From contig NZ_CALWUM010000009.1 of assembly GCF_944384765.1 (NCBI RefSeq), positions 1 to 64,000 of the forward strand: 64,000 nt of DNA, written 5' to 3'. This DNA is from an uncultured Agathobaculum sp. Its GTDB lineage: Bacteria > Bacillota > Clostridia > Oscillospirales > Butyricicoccaceae. Positions 44,411 through 53,645 of the stretch are shown piece by piece. How positions within the stretch are numbered: the first letter of the stretch is position 1; every line of letters begins with the position of its first letter. The notes under the pieces are model-generated. The model did not search any database. It saw only the letters and a list, made by a program, of their open reading frames with translations, and was not told where the DNA came from. A program made the translations under genes and the position numbers.

Positions 44411-45661
44411 TTATCTCTGGTTTTTAATGCGCTCGGCCGCGAGCAGGATGCCCGCCTTGCCTGAGGAGTAGGTCAGGCCGCCCTGCATATAGCACACATA
44501 GGGCTCGCGCATAGGGGCATCCGCAGACAACTCGATTGACGCGCCCTGTACGAACGCACCCGCAGCCATGATGACCTGATCGTCATAGCCCGGCATATCC
44601 CACGGCTCGGGCGTGACAAACGAATCCACCGGCGCACCCGCCTGAATGCCCTCACAAAAATGGCGCAGCGGGTCGGGCGCACCGAATGCGATGGTCTGGA
44701 TAATATCGTAGCGTGGCTCCTCCGCCTTGGGGCTAACCTCATATCCCAGCTTCTCCATCACCTTGGCGCAGAAGATCGCGGTCTTGAGCGCCTGCGCCGT
44801 GGTGTGCGGCGCGAGAAACAGGCCCTGATACAGCAGGCGGTTCTGTCCCATCGTGCAGCCGCACTCGCCGCCGATGCCCGGCGCGGTCAGCTTGTAAGAG
44901 GCGTTCTCCACCAAGTCCGCACGGCCTGCGATATAGCCGCCGGTCGGGGCCAGGCCGCCGCCCGGGTTTTTGATCAACGAGCCGGCAACCAGATCCGCGC
45001 CGACCTGAGTCGGCTCGATTTCCTCGACAAACTCGCCATAGCAGTTATCCACCAGGATTGCAGCCTGCGGATTGGCCTGCCGCACAGCCGCGCAGATCTC
45101 CCCAATCTGTGCGCAGGACAGGGTTTTGCGCACCGCATAGCCGCGGCTGCGCTGAATAAACACCAGCTTGACCTTGTCGTCCTGCGCAGCTGCCGTGATG
45201 GCGGGCAGGTCAGGCAGGCCGTCCTTCAGATCGACCTGTTTGTAGCCGATGCCATAGCTTTTCATGCTGCCGCAATAATCGCCGGTAATGGTGTTCTGCA
45301 GCGTGTCGTATGCCGGACCGGTGACCGAAAGCACCGTGTCCCCGCTCTTGACCGCGGAAAACAGCGCGCAGGACAGCGCGTGCGTGCCGTTGACAAAGCC
45401 GATGCGTACGAGTGCGGCCTCAGTGCCGAAAATATCCGCATAAATACGGTCAAGCGTGTCGCGGCCATAGTCGTCATAACCATAGCCGGTGGTGCCGGCA
45501 AACAGGTTGTCCGACACGCGGTTTTTGGCGAACGCTGCGAGCACCTTTTCGGTGTTCCGGTCGCAGATCTCTTCAATGCGCGCAAAGCATGGCATGATTT
45601 CGCGCTCGGCCTCCCGGCCGAGCGCGCGGATTTCTTCTGATATCTGTAAATATTCTGACAT
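44411..45661 (-). CDS. Methionine gamma-lyase family protein (aluminium-resistance/YnbB-like, PLP enzyme)
   Basis: A 416-residue fold-type I PLP enzyme of the family historically called aluminium resistance protein. Landmarks are AGTTGYGYDDYGRDTLDRIYADIFG, the phosphate-binding NGTHALSCALF, DNCYGEFVEE with the ring-binding Asp, and GSLIKNPGGGLAPTGGY with the PLP lysine. The reaction is uncertain: the family is grouped with Cys/Met metabolism lyases by homology. It is the last gene of the trpS operon, seven bases after a hypothetical gene. Confidence 0.9.
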   Translation of the reverse strand: MSEYLQISEEIRALGREAEREIMPCFARIEEICDRNTEKVLAAFAKNRVSDNLFAGTTGYGYDDYGRDTLDRIYADIFGTEAALVRIGFVNGTHALSCALFSAVKSGDTVLSVTGPAYDTLQNTITGDYCGSMKSYGIGYKQVDLKDGLPDLPAITAAAQDDKVKLVFIQRSRGYAVRKTLSCAQIGEICAAVRQANPQAAILVDNCYGEFVEEIEPTQVGADLVAGSLIKNPGGGLAPTGGYIAGRADLVENASYKLTAPGIGGECGCTMGQNRLLYQGLFLAPHTTAQALKTAIFCAKVMEKLGYEVSPKAEEPRYDIIQTIAFGAPDPLRHFCEGIQAGAPVDSFVTPEPWDMPGYDDQVIMAAGAFVQGASIELSADAPMREPYVCYMQGGLTYSSGKAGILLAAERIKNQR

Positions 45662-45668
45662 GTTTCGG

Positions 45669-46436
45669 TTATTCTCCCAACAATGATGTTCCGTCCGGCA
45701 AGACGAACAGCGTCTCGCTGGGCGTATCGGTCTGCAGATTGGTGACCGTTACCTGGCGCGTGAGCGTCTCCCCACTGTAAAAGGAAGCGCTCTTGAGCAG
45801 CCCGGATGCGGCTGATACCGAATAGACACAGCGATATCCCCCCTGCTCGAACGTGACGGTGATGCACGGCTCGTACTCCACATTCTGTTTCCCTGCATCC
45901 AGCAGCGTCACACCGTCGGCCAGCACGTCCTCGTATGTAGGCAGCATAGCGGCAGCATCATCACTGAAGTCGCCCCACGCGCCCTGATAGGCGGTTTGGT
46001 CGCCCGTATTCCAGGCGTAAGCCGTGTCCTCCTTGCGCAGCAGCGTGCTTTGCACGGCGCCGGCGTCGCTGAGCGTATCCGTGCGCAGCAGGCCGTCTCT
46101 TGCATAGCGACGGCAGCGCAGCACGGACGAGCCGCCGTTATAGTACAGCGTGTTCTCGATTGTGCAGCTGTATGTCTCTGGCCGGGTCAGTGATGCGATA
46201 ACCGCCTGCGCATTGTCCGTCCCAATCTCCACATCTGCCACGCTCTGGGCGGTTAACATCGCGCTGCCCTGGCTGAGAACCGGTGTATCCGTGTTACCAT
46301 CTGGCAGCGTGATGCCAGTGTCGCGCCGGTGCAGCACGCCCGATGAGAGAACATAGCTGAGCACCAGCAGCCCGACCAGTACCGCCGCGCCGATCGCGGC
46401 AATCATGGGGGCGGACAGGTTTTTGTATCGCTTCAT
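45669..46436 (-). CDS. Membrane-anchored extracytoplasmic protein of unknown function
   Basis: A 255-residue protein I do not recognise. Residues 10-33 form a single N-terminal membrane helix (MIAAIGAAVLVGLLVLSYVL). The rest is soluble and Thr/Ser/Asp-rich, with beta-strand character, and would sit outside the cell. Segments such as TYSCTIENTLYYNGGSSVLR and QVTVTNLQTDTPSETLFVLP recall LolA/outer-membrane-lipoprotein-carrier-like folds, but this is a weak guess. The ATG shares a base with the mnaA stop (TGATG) and lacks its own ribosome binding site, so it depends on coupling. Context suggests envelope function. Confidence 0.7.
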   Translation of the reverse strand: MKRYKNLSAPMIAAIGAAVLVGLLVLSYVLSSGVLHRRDTGITLPDGNTDTPVLSQGSAMLTAQSVADVEIGTDNAQAVIASLTRPETYSCTIENTLYYNGGSSVLRCRRYARDGLLRTDTLSDAGAVQSTLLRKEDTAYAWNTGDQTAYQGAWGDFSDDAAAMLPTYEDVLADGVTLLDAGKQNVEYEPCITVTFEQGGYRCVYSVSAASGLLKSASFYSGETLTRQVTVTNLQTDTPSETLFVLPDGTSLLGE

Positions 46437-47584
46437 CACGGTGCAAACGGCGCCGGGCCGTCATCCCGCAGGCCGAAATAATGCTCGATCGCCTGCAAAA
46501 TGCGCATCGAGGTCTTGCCGTCGCCATAGGGATTGACTGCGTGCGCCATAGCCGCGTAAGCGGCCGGGTCGTCAAACAGTTCGCGCGCCAGACGCACGAT
46601 ATTCTCCTGCTCGACCCCTGCGAGCTTGACCGTGCCGGCCTCGATTGCTTCGGGCCGCTCGGTCTCGCGGCGAAGCACCAGCACCGGCTTGCCCAGGCTG
46701 GGTGCTTCCTCCTGCAAGCCGCCCGAGTCGGTCATAATCAGATAGCAGCGGGCCATCAGGTTGTGCATCTCGTCCACTGCCAGCGGATGGATCAGGTGGA
46801 TGCGCGCATTGCCGCCAAGGAACTTTTCCGCGGTCTCGCGCACATAGGGGCTCAGGTGCACTGGGTAGACAAAGTGCACATCCGGATAAGCCGCGGACAG
46901 CTCTGCGATTGCGCGGCAGATGTTCTCCATCGGCTCGCCATAGTTTTCGCGGCGGTGCGCCGTGACCAGCACCACGCGGTTGTTTTCAAAATCCAGCGTT
47001 TGCAGCTCCGGGTCGCGGAACACAAAATCCGGCTTGACCGTGATATGAATCGCATCCACCACCGTGTTGCCGACCACCGAGACGCCCTCGGTAATGCCCT
47101 CACGCGCGAGATTATCGCGGTTGCGCGGTGTGGGCGCAAAATGCAGCGTTGCGATCTGTCCGGTGAGCTTACGGTTCATCTCCTCCGGGAAGGGCGAGTA
47201 TTTGTCATAGGTGCGCAGGCCGGCCTCGACATGGCCGACCGGGATCTTGTGATAAAACGCTGCGAGCGCACCGGCAAAGGTGGTCGAAGTGTCGCCGTGC
47301 ACCAGCACAATATCCGGCTGGGCTTTGTCGAGCACCTCGTCCAGGCCATGCAGGCTCTTTTCCGTGATGAGCGCCAGCGTCTGCCGGGGCTGCATGATAT
47401 TCAGGTCATAGTCCGGCTGGATATGGAAGATATCCAGCACCTGATCGAGCATCTCACGGTGCTGCGCGGTGACGCATACGATGGACTCGGTATTTTCGTT
47501 TTTCTCCAGCGCATGCACAAGCGGCGCCATTTTGATCGCTTCCGGCCGCGTGCCGAACACCGTCATTACCTTGATCTTATTCAT
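46436..47584 (-). CDS. mnaA: UDP-N-acetylglucosamine 2-epimerase (non-hydrolysing)
   Basis: A 382-residue GT-B-fold epimerase interconverting UDP-GlcNAc and UDP-ManNAc. Typical segments are IKVMTVFGTRPEAIKMAPL, VHGDTSTTFAGALAAF, GHVEAGLRTYDKYSPFPEEMNR, VVGNTVVDAI, TAHRRENYGEPM and TDSGGLQEEAPSLGKPVLVLR. UDP-ManNAc is the donor for the TagA-type transferase encoded at 19494-20240. ATG 47584 overlaps the tagO gene by 8 bp, with AGGAGGAG upstream. Confidence 0.96.
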   Translation of the reverse strand: MNKIKVMTVFGTRPEAIKMAPLVHALEKNENTESIVCVTAQHREMLDQVLDIFHIQPDYDLNIMQPRQTLALITEKSLHGLDEVLDKAQPDIVLVHGDTSTTFAGALAAFYHKIPVGHVEAGLRTYDKYSPFPEEMNRKLTGQIATLHFAPTPRNRDNLAREGITEGVSVVGNTVVDAIHITVKPDFVFRDPELQTLDFENNRVVLVTAHRRENYGEPMENICRAIAELSAAYPDVHFVYPVHLSPYVRETAEKFLGGNARIHLIHPLAVDEMHNLMARCYLIMTDSGGLQEEAPSLGKPVLVLRRETERPEAIEAGTVKLAGVEQENIVRLARELFDDPAAYAAMAHAVNPYGDGKTSMRILQAIEHYFGLRDDGPAPFAP

Positions 47585-48713
47585 CGTCGTTTTTCTCCTC
47601 CTGTGGGCTGTTCTGTGCGGGCACATCGGTCTTCGCATGGGTGTCCTGCTCCGCATGCGGGTGTTTGCCCCAATGCTCTGCGCCGTAGATGATGCAGGCG
47701 CCGACCAGAATGGCTGCCAGCACCGCCAGCAGCAGCACGATCGCCTTGACCTCGCCCGAGGAGGTCAGCACGACCGCCGTCAGGCCGAGTGTAGCGCTGA
47801 TCGCATACAGGATAGCGACCGCCTGCTTCTGGTTAAAGCCCATATCGATCAGCTTGTGGTGCACATGGCCGCGGTCCGGGCTCATCGGGCTGCGGCCGGA
47901 CGCCACCCGGCGGATAATCGCATTGGCCGTGTCGAAAATCGGCAGGCCGAGGATCAGGAACGGCACGGCAAACGAAATGACCGCATAAAATTTGAACAGT
48001 CCCATGATGGACACGGTTGCGAGCATATAGCCCAGAAAGGTCGAACCGGTGTCTCCCATGAAGATCTTGGCCGGATTGAGGTTATACGGCATGAAGCCAA
48101 TGCACGAACCGGCCAGCGCCGCCATCGTGATGGCAATGGCCATATTGCCGGTCAGCAGCGCGACCGCCAGCATGGTGATCGCGGCGATCGAGGATACGCC
48201 GACCGCCAGCCCATCCAGTCCGTCGATCAGATTGACCGCATTGGTGATGCCGACGATCCAGATGATGGTCACCGGGATCGCAAAAATGCCCAGATGGAAA
48301 TACGGTGCATCTGAAAACGGATTGAGATTGGTGAACAGCTTGATCTGCAGGTCTCCCACGCAGACCGGGATAGCAGCTGCAATGATCTGCACAACGAACT
48401 TGAGCTTGGCGCCCAGCGCGAGCACATCGTCAAATATGCCCAGCGCCACGATGATGGACGCGCCCAGCAGCACGCACAGCATGGTCTGATCCAGCTGGCC
48501 AAACACCAGGATCGAGCATAAAAAGCCGCCGAAAATCGCCAGTCCGCCCAGGCGCGGAATGGGTTCCTTGTGCATACGGCGGTTGTCCTTCGGCACGTCG
48601 ATCGCGCCGATCTTCTGCGCAAACCGCTTGACCGGCGGCGTGAACAGATAGGACAGCACGCCCGCCGCGATAAACGCGGCGACGACCACGCCGATCACGA
48701 TATATTCCGACAT
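47577..48713 (-). CDS. tagO: Undecaprenyl-phosphate GlcNAc-1-phosphate transferase (TagO/WecA-like)
   Basis: A 378-residue polytopic enzyme of the MraY/WecA family with about 11 helices. It has the start FTPPVKRFAQKIGAIDVPKDNRRMHKEPIPRLGG, the metal site GIFDDV, NLIDGLDGLA, FMGDTGSTFLGY and the sugar-specificity motif DRGHVHHKLID. It transfers GlcNAc-1-P to undecaprenyl phosphate, the first step for teichoic-acid or other wall polymers. The hydrophilic His/Asp/Glu-rich C-terminal tail is variable. It lies 26 bp after trpS and overlaps mnaA. Confidence 0.94.
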   Translation of the reverse strand: MSEYIVIGVVVAAFIAAGVLSYLFTPPVKRFAQKIGAIDVPKDNRRMHKEPIPRLGGLAIFGGFLCSILVFGQLDQTMLCVLLGASIIVALGIFDDVLALGAKLKFVVQIIAAAIPVCVGDLQIKLFTNLNPFSDAPYFHLGIFAIPVTIIWIVGITNAVNLIDGLDGLAVGVSSIAAITMLAVALLTGNMAIAITMAALAGSCIGFMPYNLNPAKIFMGDTGSTFLGYMLATVSIMGLFKFYAVISFAVPFLILGLPIFDTANAIIRRVASGRSPMSPDRGHVHHKLIDMGFNQKQAVAILYAISATLGLTAVVLTSSGEVKAIVLLLAVLAAILVGACIIYGAEHWGKHPHAEQDTHAKTDVPAQNSPQEEKNDDE

Positions 48714-48739
48714 TGGTTTCTTCCTCTCTATCCGGCGTC

Positions 48740-49750
48740 TCAGCGCGCGACAAAGCCAACCTTCCGGTAGACCTTATCCAGCGTCTTGCGCGCAAGATAG
48801 GACGCCTTCTGCGCGCCCTCTTTATAAACCTGCTCCAGATAATCTTTGTTGCGCAGCAGATCCTCGGTCTTTTCGCGGATCGGGCGCAGCAGTTCGACGA
48901 CCGCCTCGCCGACCGCGGGCTTGAACTCGCCATAACCCTTGCCGGCAAACTCAGCTTCGACCTCAGCAATGGTCTTGCCGGTTGCCAGAGCATAGATCTG
49001 GATCAGGTTGGACACGCCCGGCTTGTTCTGCGGGTCCATCACGATATGCGAATCCGAGTCCGTGACCGCGCGCTTGAACTTGCGCATGATGTCCTCCGGC
49101 TTGTCCATCAGCAGGATGTAGCCGTTAGGGTTGGGATCGGACTTACTCATCTTGCTGTTCGGGTCGGCAAGGCTGGTGATCTTCGCGCCCTCGCCTACCT
49201 TGGGATACATGCCCTCCGGCATGGTAAACGTGCCCGGGAACAGGCCGTTGAATCGATTTGCAATATCGCGGCAGATCTCGATGTGCTGGCTCTGGTCCAC
49301 GCCGACCGGCACCAGATTGGTCTGATAGAGCAGGATGTCCGCCGCCATGAGCACCGGATAGGTGAACAGGCCAACGTTGACATTGTCCGCGTGCTTGGCA
49401 GACTTATCCTTGAACTGGGTCATGCGGGATGCTTCGCCAAACATGGTAAAGCAGTTGAGCACCCAGGCAAGCTCCGCATGCGCGGGCACATGGCTCTGGA
49501 TAAACAGGATGCTCTTCTGCGGGTCCAGGCCGCAGGCCATATACTGCGCGAGTACCTCGAGGGTGGCACGGCGCAGCGCAGCGGGGTCCTGACGGACCGT
49601 GATTGCGTGCATATCAACCACGCAGTAGATGCAGTTATAATCCTCCTGCAGCAGCGGGAAATTGCGGATTGCGCCGAGGTAATTGCCCAGCGTCAGCTTA
49701 CCCGAGGGCTGAACACCGGAGAAAATCGTTTTTTTGGTATTTTCGCTCAT
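48740..49750 (-). CDS. trpS: Tryptophan--tRNA ligase
   Basis: A 336-residue class I synthetase. The HIGH-equivalent loop is PSGKLTLGNYLGA, followed by CVVDMHAITVRQ, the Trp pocket segment PVLMAADILLYQ with DQSQHIEICRDIA, and the KMSKS motif SKMSKSDPNPNG. Length is normal. ATG 49750 gives MSENTKKTIFSG; AAGGGAAG lies nearby. No T-box was found in the roughly 70-nt leader. It is the first gene of an operon with tagO and mnaA. Confidence 0.97.
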   Translation of the reverse strand: MSENTKKTIFSGVQPSGKLTLGNYLGAIRNFPLLQEDYNCIYCVVDMHAITVRQDPAALRRATLEVLAQYMACGLDPQKSILFIQSHVPAHAELAWVLNCFTMFGEASRMTQFKDKSAKHADNVNVGLFTYPVLMAADILLYQTNLVPVGVDQSQHIEICRDIANRFNGLFPGTFTMPEGMYPKVGEGAKITSLADPNSKMSKSDPNPNGYILLMDKPEDIMRKFKRAVTDSDSHIVMDPQNKPGVSNLIQIYALATGKTIAEVEAEFAGKGYGEFKPAVGEAVVELLRPIREKTEDLLRNKDYLEQVYKEGAQKASYLARKTLDKVYRKVGFVAR

Positions 49751-49821
49751 GATTAGGACTTCCCTTGCATAAGAATTGCCGTCTTTGGCGTACAGGACAA
49801 ATAACCCCATACTTATTTGTA

Positions 49822-49850
49822 ATCATATCATATTTTGCCCTTCGTTGCAA
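49822..49850 (-). promoter_or_regulatory. Promoter of the trpS operon
   Basis: On the minus strand TTGCAA (49850-49845) and TATGAT (49827-49822) are 17 bp apart. Confidence 0.72.
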
Positions 49851-49876
49851 CGAATTTTCTCCCTTTGTCCCGGATA

Positions 49877-49906
49877 TTGACAACGCCTTCCCATACAGGG
49901 TATGAT
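49877..49906 (+). promoter_or_regulatory. Promoter of glpK
   Basis: TTGACA (49877-49882) and TATGAT (49901-49906) are 18 bp apart. It is back to back with the trpS promoter. Confidence 0.75.
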
Positions 49907-49947
49907 AAAGGCACAAAATCAGCAGAAACAGGAGGCAGCAGACCGCC

Positions 49948-51438
49948 ATGGCACAATATATCCTCGCCCTGGATCAGGGCACGACCAGCTCGCGCGCAAT
50001 CCTGTTCGACCGCGAGCAGAACATTCTTGCGCTGCGGCAGCATGAAGTGGCCCAGCATTACCCGCGTGAGGGCTGGGTAGAGCAGGACCCTATGGACATC
50101 TGGTCAACCCAGTATGCCGCCATGCTCGAGGTGCTTGCGGCGGCAGACGTTTCCCCTGCGGACGTGGCGGGCATCGGCATCACCAACCAGCGCGAGACCA
50201 CCATCCTGTGGGAACGCGACACCGGCCGGCCGATTTACAACGCGATCGTCTGGCAGTGCCGCCGCACAGCCGGCATTGTGGATGAGCTGGTGCGGCAGGG
50301 CCTGTCCGATCACATCCGCCGCACCACCGGCCTGATCCCGGATGCGTACTTTTCCGGCACCAAAATCAAGTGGATTCTCGACCATGTGGAAGGCGCGCGC
50401 GAAAAGGCGGCGCGCGGTGAGATCCTGTTCGGCACGGTGGACTCCTGGCTGGTGTGGAAACTGACCGGCGGCAAGGTACATATCACGGACGCGACCAACG
50501 CCGCGCGCACCATGATCTTTGACATTCACAAGCTGGACTGGGACGACACCCTGCTTAAAGCGCTTGACATTCCGCGCGCCATGCTGCCACGCGTGTGTTC
50601 CTCAAGCGAAGTTTACGGCACGGTTACCCTGCCGGGCGGCGACGTGCCGATCGCAGGCATCGCAGGCGACCAGCAAGCTGCGCTGTTCGGCCAGACCTGC
50701 TTTGACGCGGGCGACGCCAAAAACACCTACGGCACCGGCTGTTTCCTGCTGATGAATACGGGTGCGCAGGCGTGCACAAGCAAAAACGGCCTGCTGACCA
50801 CAATCGGCGTGCAGATTGGCGGCGAGACCCAGTATGCGCTCGAGGGCAGCGTATTTGTCGGCGGCGCGGTCATCCAGTGGCTGCGCGACGAGATGCGTTT
50901 TTTCTCCGAAAGCCGCGACGCGGAATACTATGCGCGCAAGGTGCCGGACACGGGCGGCGTTTATCTGGTGCCTGCTTTTACCGGGCTGGGCGCGCCGCAC
51001 TGGGACATGTATGCCCGCGGCTGCCTGATCGGCCTGACCCGCGGCACCCGCCGCGAGCACATCATCCGCGCAGCGCAGGAGTCGATCGCCTATCAGGTAA
51101 ACGACCTGCTCACCGCCATGGGGCGCGACACTGGCGTGCCGCTCGGCACGCTGTCGGTGGACGGCGGTGCAAGCCGCGACGCCTTCCTGATGCAGTTTCA
51201 GGCGGATATCTCAAACTGCACCATCCGCCGCCCGGTGATCCGCGAGACAACTGCGCTCGGCGCGTGCTATCTGGCCGGACTGGCAGCTGGCGTGTGGAGG
51301 GACCGCGCAGAATTGAAGCAGCTCTGGCGGTGCGACACGCTCTATCATCCGGATATGGACGATGAAACCCGTGCCCGCCTGCTTGCCGGCTGGGACAAAG
51401 CGGTCGGCCGCAGCCTGGACTGGGCGCCGCACGACTGA
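49948..51438 (+). CDS. glpK: Glycerol kinase
   Basis: A 496-residue FGGY-family kinase phosphorylating glycerol to glycerol-3-phosphate. It begins [19 protein letters not shown]. Further landmarks are [55 protein letters not shown], the ATP-site [11 protein letters not shown] and [19 protein letters not shown]. It is monocistronic: no glpF or glpD is adjacent, so glycerol entry and oxidation are encoded elsewhere. AGGAGG lies upstream and a terminator follows. Confidence 0.97.
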   Translation: MAQYILALDQGTTSSRAILFDREQNILALRQHEVAQHYPREGWVEQDPMDIWSTQYAAMLEVLAAADVSPADVAGIGITNQRETTILWERDTGRPIYNAIVWQCRRTAGIVDELVRQGLSDHIRRTTGLIPDAYFSGTKIKWILDHVEGAREKAARGEILFGTVDSWLVWKLTGGKVHITDATNAARTMIFDIHKLDWDDTLLKALDIPRAMLPRVCSSSEVYGTVTLPGGDVPIAGIAGDQQAALFGQTCFDAGDAKNTYGTGCFLLMNTGAQACTSKNGLLTTIGVQIGGETQYALEGSVFVGGAVIQWLRDEMRFFSESRDAEYYARKVPDTGGVYLVPAFTGLGAPHWDMYARGCLIGLTRGTRREHIIRAAQESIAYQVNDLLTAMGRDTGVPLGTLSVDGGASRDAFLMQFQADISNCTIRRPVIRETTALGACYLAGLAAGVWRDRAELKQLWRCDTLYHPDMDDETRARLLAGWDKAVGRSLDWAPHD

Positions 51439-51456
51439 CTTACATAATACGATGCA

Positions 51457-51499
51457 AAGAGGCTGGCCGCCCGCACAGGGCGCCAGCCTCTTATTTTTC
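51457..51499. terminator. Intrinsic terminator after glpK
   Basis: The stem GAGGCTGGCCGCCC/GGGCGCCAGCCTC is followed by TTATTTTT. It can serve glpK and the convergent DUF2752 gene. Confidence 0.82.
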
Positions 51500-51500
51500 A

Positions 51501-51869
51501 TCAGCCCCACACCAGCGGGTCATGCAGGATAAGCCGGGCGAGCCACACCGCGGCCCAAAGCGCCATCGTACCCCAGAGCAGCACCCGCTCGCGCGTCTTG
51601 GAGCCGAGCAGCGGCTTTTTGCCAAACAGCACATAGAGCAGCACGGGCGGCAGCACAAATATCATCGGGTGATACCGGAAGGCCGCGGCAAAATCCAGCC
51701 GCAGCAGCGCAAACACCGCGCGGGACATGCCGCAGCCTGGACAGGGCACGCCGGAGAAATGCTGCAGCGGACAGCCCCATCCCAGGATGGAGGCGGATAG
51801 ATACGCCCCGGCAAACAGCGCCCCCAGCACGATGAGAGCGCAAATCCCCGCCCGGACTCGCCCACGCAT
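51501..51869 (-). CDS. DUF2752 membrane protein
   Basis: A 122-residue membrane protein of the DUF2752 family. Three hydrophobic helices surround the hallmark CPLQHFSGVPCPGCGMSRA, whose cysteines look suited to a metal or disulfide. The function is unknown. ATG 51869 overlaps the stop of the ABC-F gene (TGATG), so translation is coupled; the longer frame upstream is the end of that gene. It has a convergent terminator. Confidence 0.88.
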   Translation of the reverse strand: MRGRVRAGICALIVLGALFAGAYLSASILGWGCPLQHFSGVPCPGCGMSRAVFALLRLDFAAAFRYHPMIFVLPPVLLYVLFGKKPLLGSKTRERVLLWGTMALWAAVWLARLILHDPLVWG

Positions 51870-53473
51870 CAGCCCTTGTAAGTCTCGCGGAAGGCGAGGA
51901 ACTCGTCGTAGGTGCACTCCTTGTCCAGCACACCGGTTTCACGGATTTCAATGATGCGGCTGGCAATGGTCTGCACAAACTCATGGTCGTGCGAGGCGAA
52001 CAGCACGGTGCCCTTGAAGTCGCGCACGCCGTTGTTGACCGCGGTGATCGACTCCAGATCGAGGTGGTTGGTCGGCTGGTCGATCACCAGCACATTCGAG
52101 CCGAACAGCATCATACGCGCGAGCATCAGGCGCACCTTTTCACCGCCCGAGAGCACGCGCACCGGCTTATACACATCGTCGCCCGAGAACAGCATGCGGC
52201 CGAGGAAGCCGCGCAGGGTGGACTCGAGGGTATCGGTCTGCGAATAAGGAGCGATCCAGTCGAGCATATTCTCGGTATGGCCCTCAAAATATTCGTTGTT
52301 ATCCTTGGGGAAATAGCTCTGCGAGGTGGTAACGCCCCACTTGAAGCTGCCTTCGTCCGGCTTCATCTCGCCCATCAGGATCTGGAACAGCGTGGTCATG
52401 GCCAACTCATTGTCCGAGATAAAGGCGATCTTGTCCCCGCGGCGCACAATGAAGGACACATTGTCCAGCACCTTCTCGCCGTCAATGGTCTTGGAGATGC
52501 CGCGCACCTCCAGAATATCCTTGCCCGCCTCGCGGTCCTGCTGGAACGCGACCCACGGATACCGGCGCGAGGACGCCGGCAGTTCCTCAACGGTCAGCTT
52601 GTCGATCAGCTTGCGGCGGCTGGTCGCCTGGCGCGACTTGGACTTGTTTGCCGCAAAGCGCTGGATGAAGTTCTGCAGCTCCTTGATTTTTTCCTCATTT
52701 TTGCGGTTCTGGTCCTTGATCATGCGCTGAATGAGCTGCGAGGACTCGTACCAGAACTCATAGTTGCCGACATACAGCTTGATCTTGCCGTAGTCGATGT
52801 CCACGATATGGGTGCACACGTTGTTGAGGAAGTGGCGGTCATGCGAGACGACCAGCACGGTGCCCTCAAAATCCGCCAGGAAATCCTCAAGCCAGCGCAC
52901 TGCCTGGATATCCAGATGGTTGGTCGGCTCGTCGAGCAGCAGGATATCCGGCTTGCCGAACAGCGCGCGGGCGAGCAGAACCTTAACCTTTTCCACGTCG
53001 CCAAGGTTTTTCATCTCGGTATACAGGATTGCGTCCGCGTCCAGACCCAGGCCGTTGAGCAGCTGCCCTGCCTCGGTCTCAGCCTCCCAGCCGCCCATCT
53101 CGGCAAACTCTGCCTCGAGTTCGGCGGCGCGGTTGCCGTCCTCCTCGGTAAACGGGTCCTTCATGTAGAGCGCGTCCTTTTCCTGCATGACTTCAAGCAG
53201 GCGCGGGTTGCCGCCGAGCACGGTATTAAGCACGGTCTCGTCGTTAAACGCAAAGTGATCCTGCTTGAGAACGCTCATGCGCGTCTTGGGCGCGATCGAC
53301 ACCGTGCCGGTCGAGGGGTCTAGGTCGCCCGACAGGATGCGCAGGAAGGTGGACTTGCCTGCGCCGTTGGCGCCGATCACACCATAGCAGTTGCCCTCGG
53401 TGAATTTCAGGTTTACGTCCTTAAACAGCGGCTCACCGCTGAAGTTCAGGCTCAGATCGGAAATGGTAATCAT
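51869..53473 (-). CDS. ABC-F family ATP-binding protein
   Basis: A 534-residue soluble protein with two ABC domains and no membrane part, the ABC-F layout (YkpA/YbiT-like). NBD1 has Walker A GANGAGKST and Walker B ILLLDEPTNHLD, but its signature reads NLGDVEK instead of LSGGQ. After the linker helices (LQNFIQRFAANKSKSRQATSRRK), NBD2 has signature LSGGEKVRLMLARMM and VLVIDQPTNHLD, with Gln in place of the usual Glu in this Walker B. NBD2 Walker A is degenerate (ISDNELAMTTLF). ABC-F proteins bind the ribosomal E site and relieve stalling or give antibiotic tolerance. No antibiotic-resistance role is implied by sequence. Confidence 0.9.
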   Translation of the reverse strand: MITISDLSLNFSGEPLFKDVNLKFTEGNCYGVIGANGAGKSTFLRILSGDLDPSTGTVSIAPKTRMSVLKQDHFAFNDETVLNTVLGGNPRLLEVMQEKDALYMKDPFTEEDGNRAAELEAEFAEMGGWEAETEAGQLLNGLGLDADAILYTEMKNLGDVEKVKVLLARALFGKPDILLLDEPTNHLDIQAVRWLEDFLADFEGTVLVVSHDRHFLNNVCTHIVDIDYGKIKLYVGNYEFWYESSQLIQRMIKDQNRKNEEKIKELQNFIQRFAANKSKSRQATSRRKLIDKLTVEELPASSRRYPWVAFQQDREAGKDILEVRGISKTIDGEKVLDNVSFIVRRGDKIAFISDNELAMTTLFQILMGEMKPDEGSFKWGVTTSQSYFPKDNNEYFEGHTENMLDWIAPYSQTDTLESTLRGFLGRMLFSGDDVYKPVRVLSGGEKVRLMLARMMLFGSNVLVIDQPTNHLDLESITAVNNGVRDFKGTVLFASHDHEFVQTIASRIIEIRETGVLDKECTYDEFLAFRETYKG

Positions 53474-53516
53474 GGGTATTCGTTTCCTCCGTCTATCATT
53501 CTTTCAAATCTGTATC

Positions 53517-53545
53517 AGTATACCACGGAAATCCGGGTTTTCACA
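53517..53545 (-). promoter_or_regulatory. Promoter of the ABC-F/DUF2752 operon
   Basis: On the minus strand TGTGAA (53545-53540) and an extended -10 TGGTATACT (hexamer 53522-53517) are 17 bp apart. Confidence 0.62.
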
Positions 53546-53585
53546 GATTTTTTACATGCTGCGATGCAATTTTGTTCATGTTGTA

Positions 53586-53614
53586 TTGAAACCGCGCCGC
53601 GAAAGGACTATACT
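53586..53614 (+). promoter_or_regulatory. Promoter of the nitroreductase/sirtuin genes
   Basis: TTGAAA (53586-53591) and TATACT (53609-53614) are 17 bp apart. Confidence 0.75.
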
Positions 53615-53645
53615 ATATTTAATCTAGTCAAGGAGGTTTTTTCTT

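Noticed and set aside
49751..49850. Tryptophan T-box upstream of trpS
   Set aside because: The leader is only about 70 nt and lacks the T-box sequence and any terminator.
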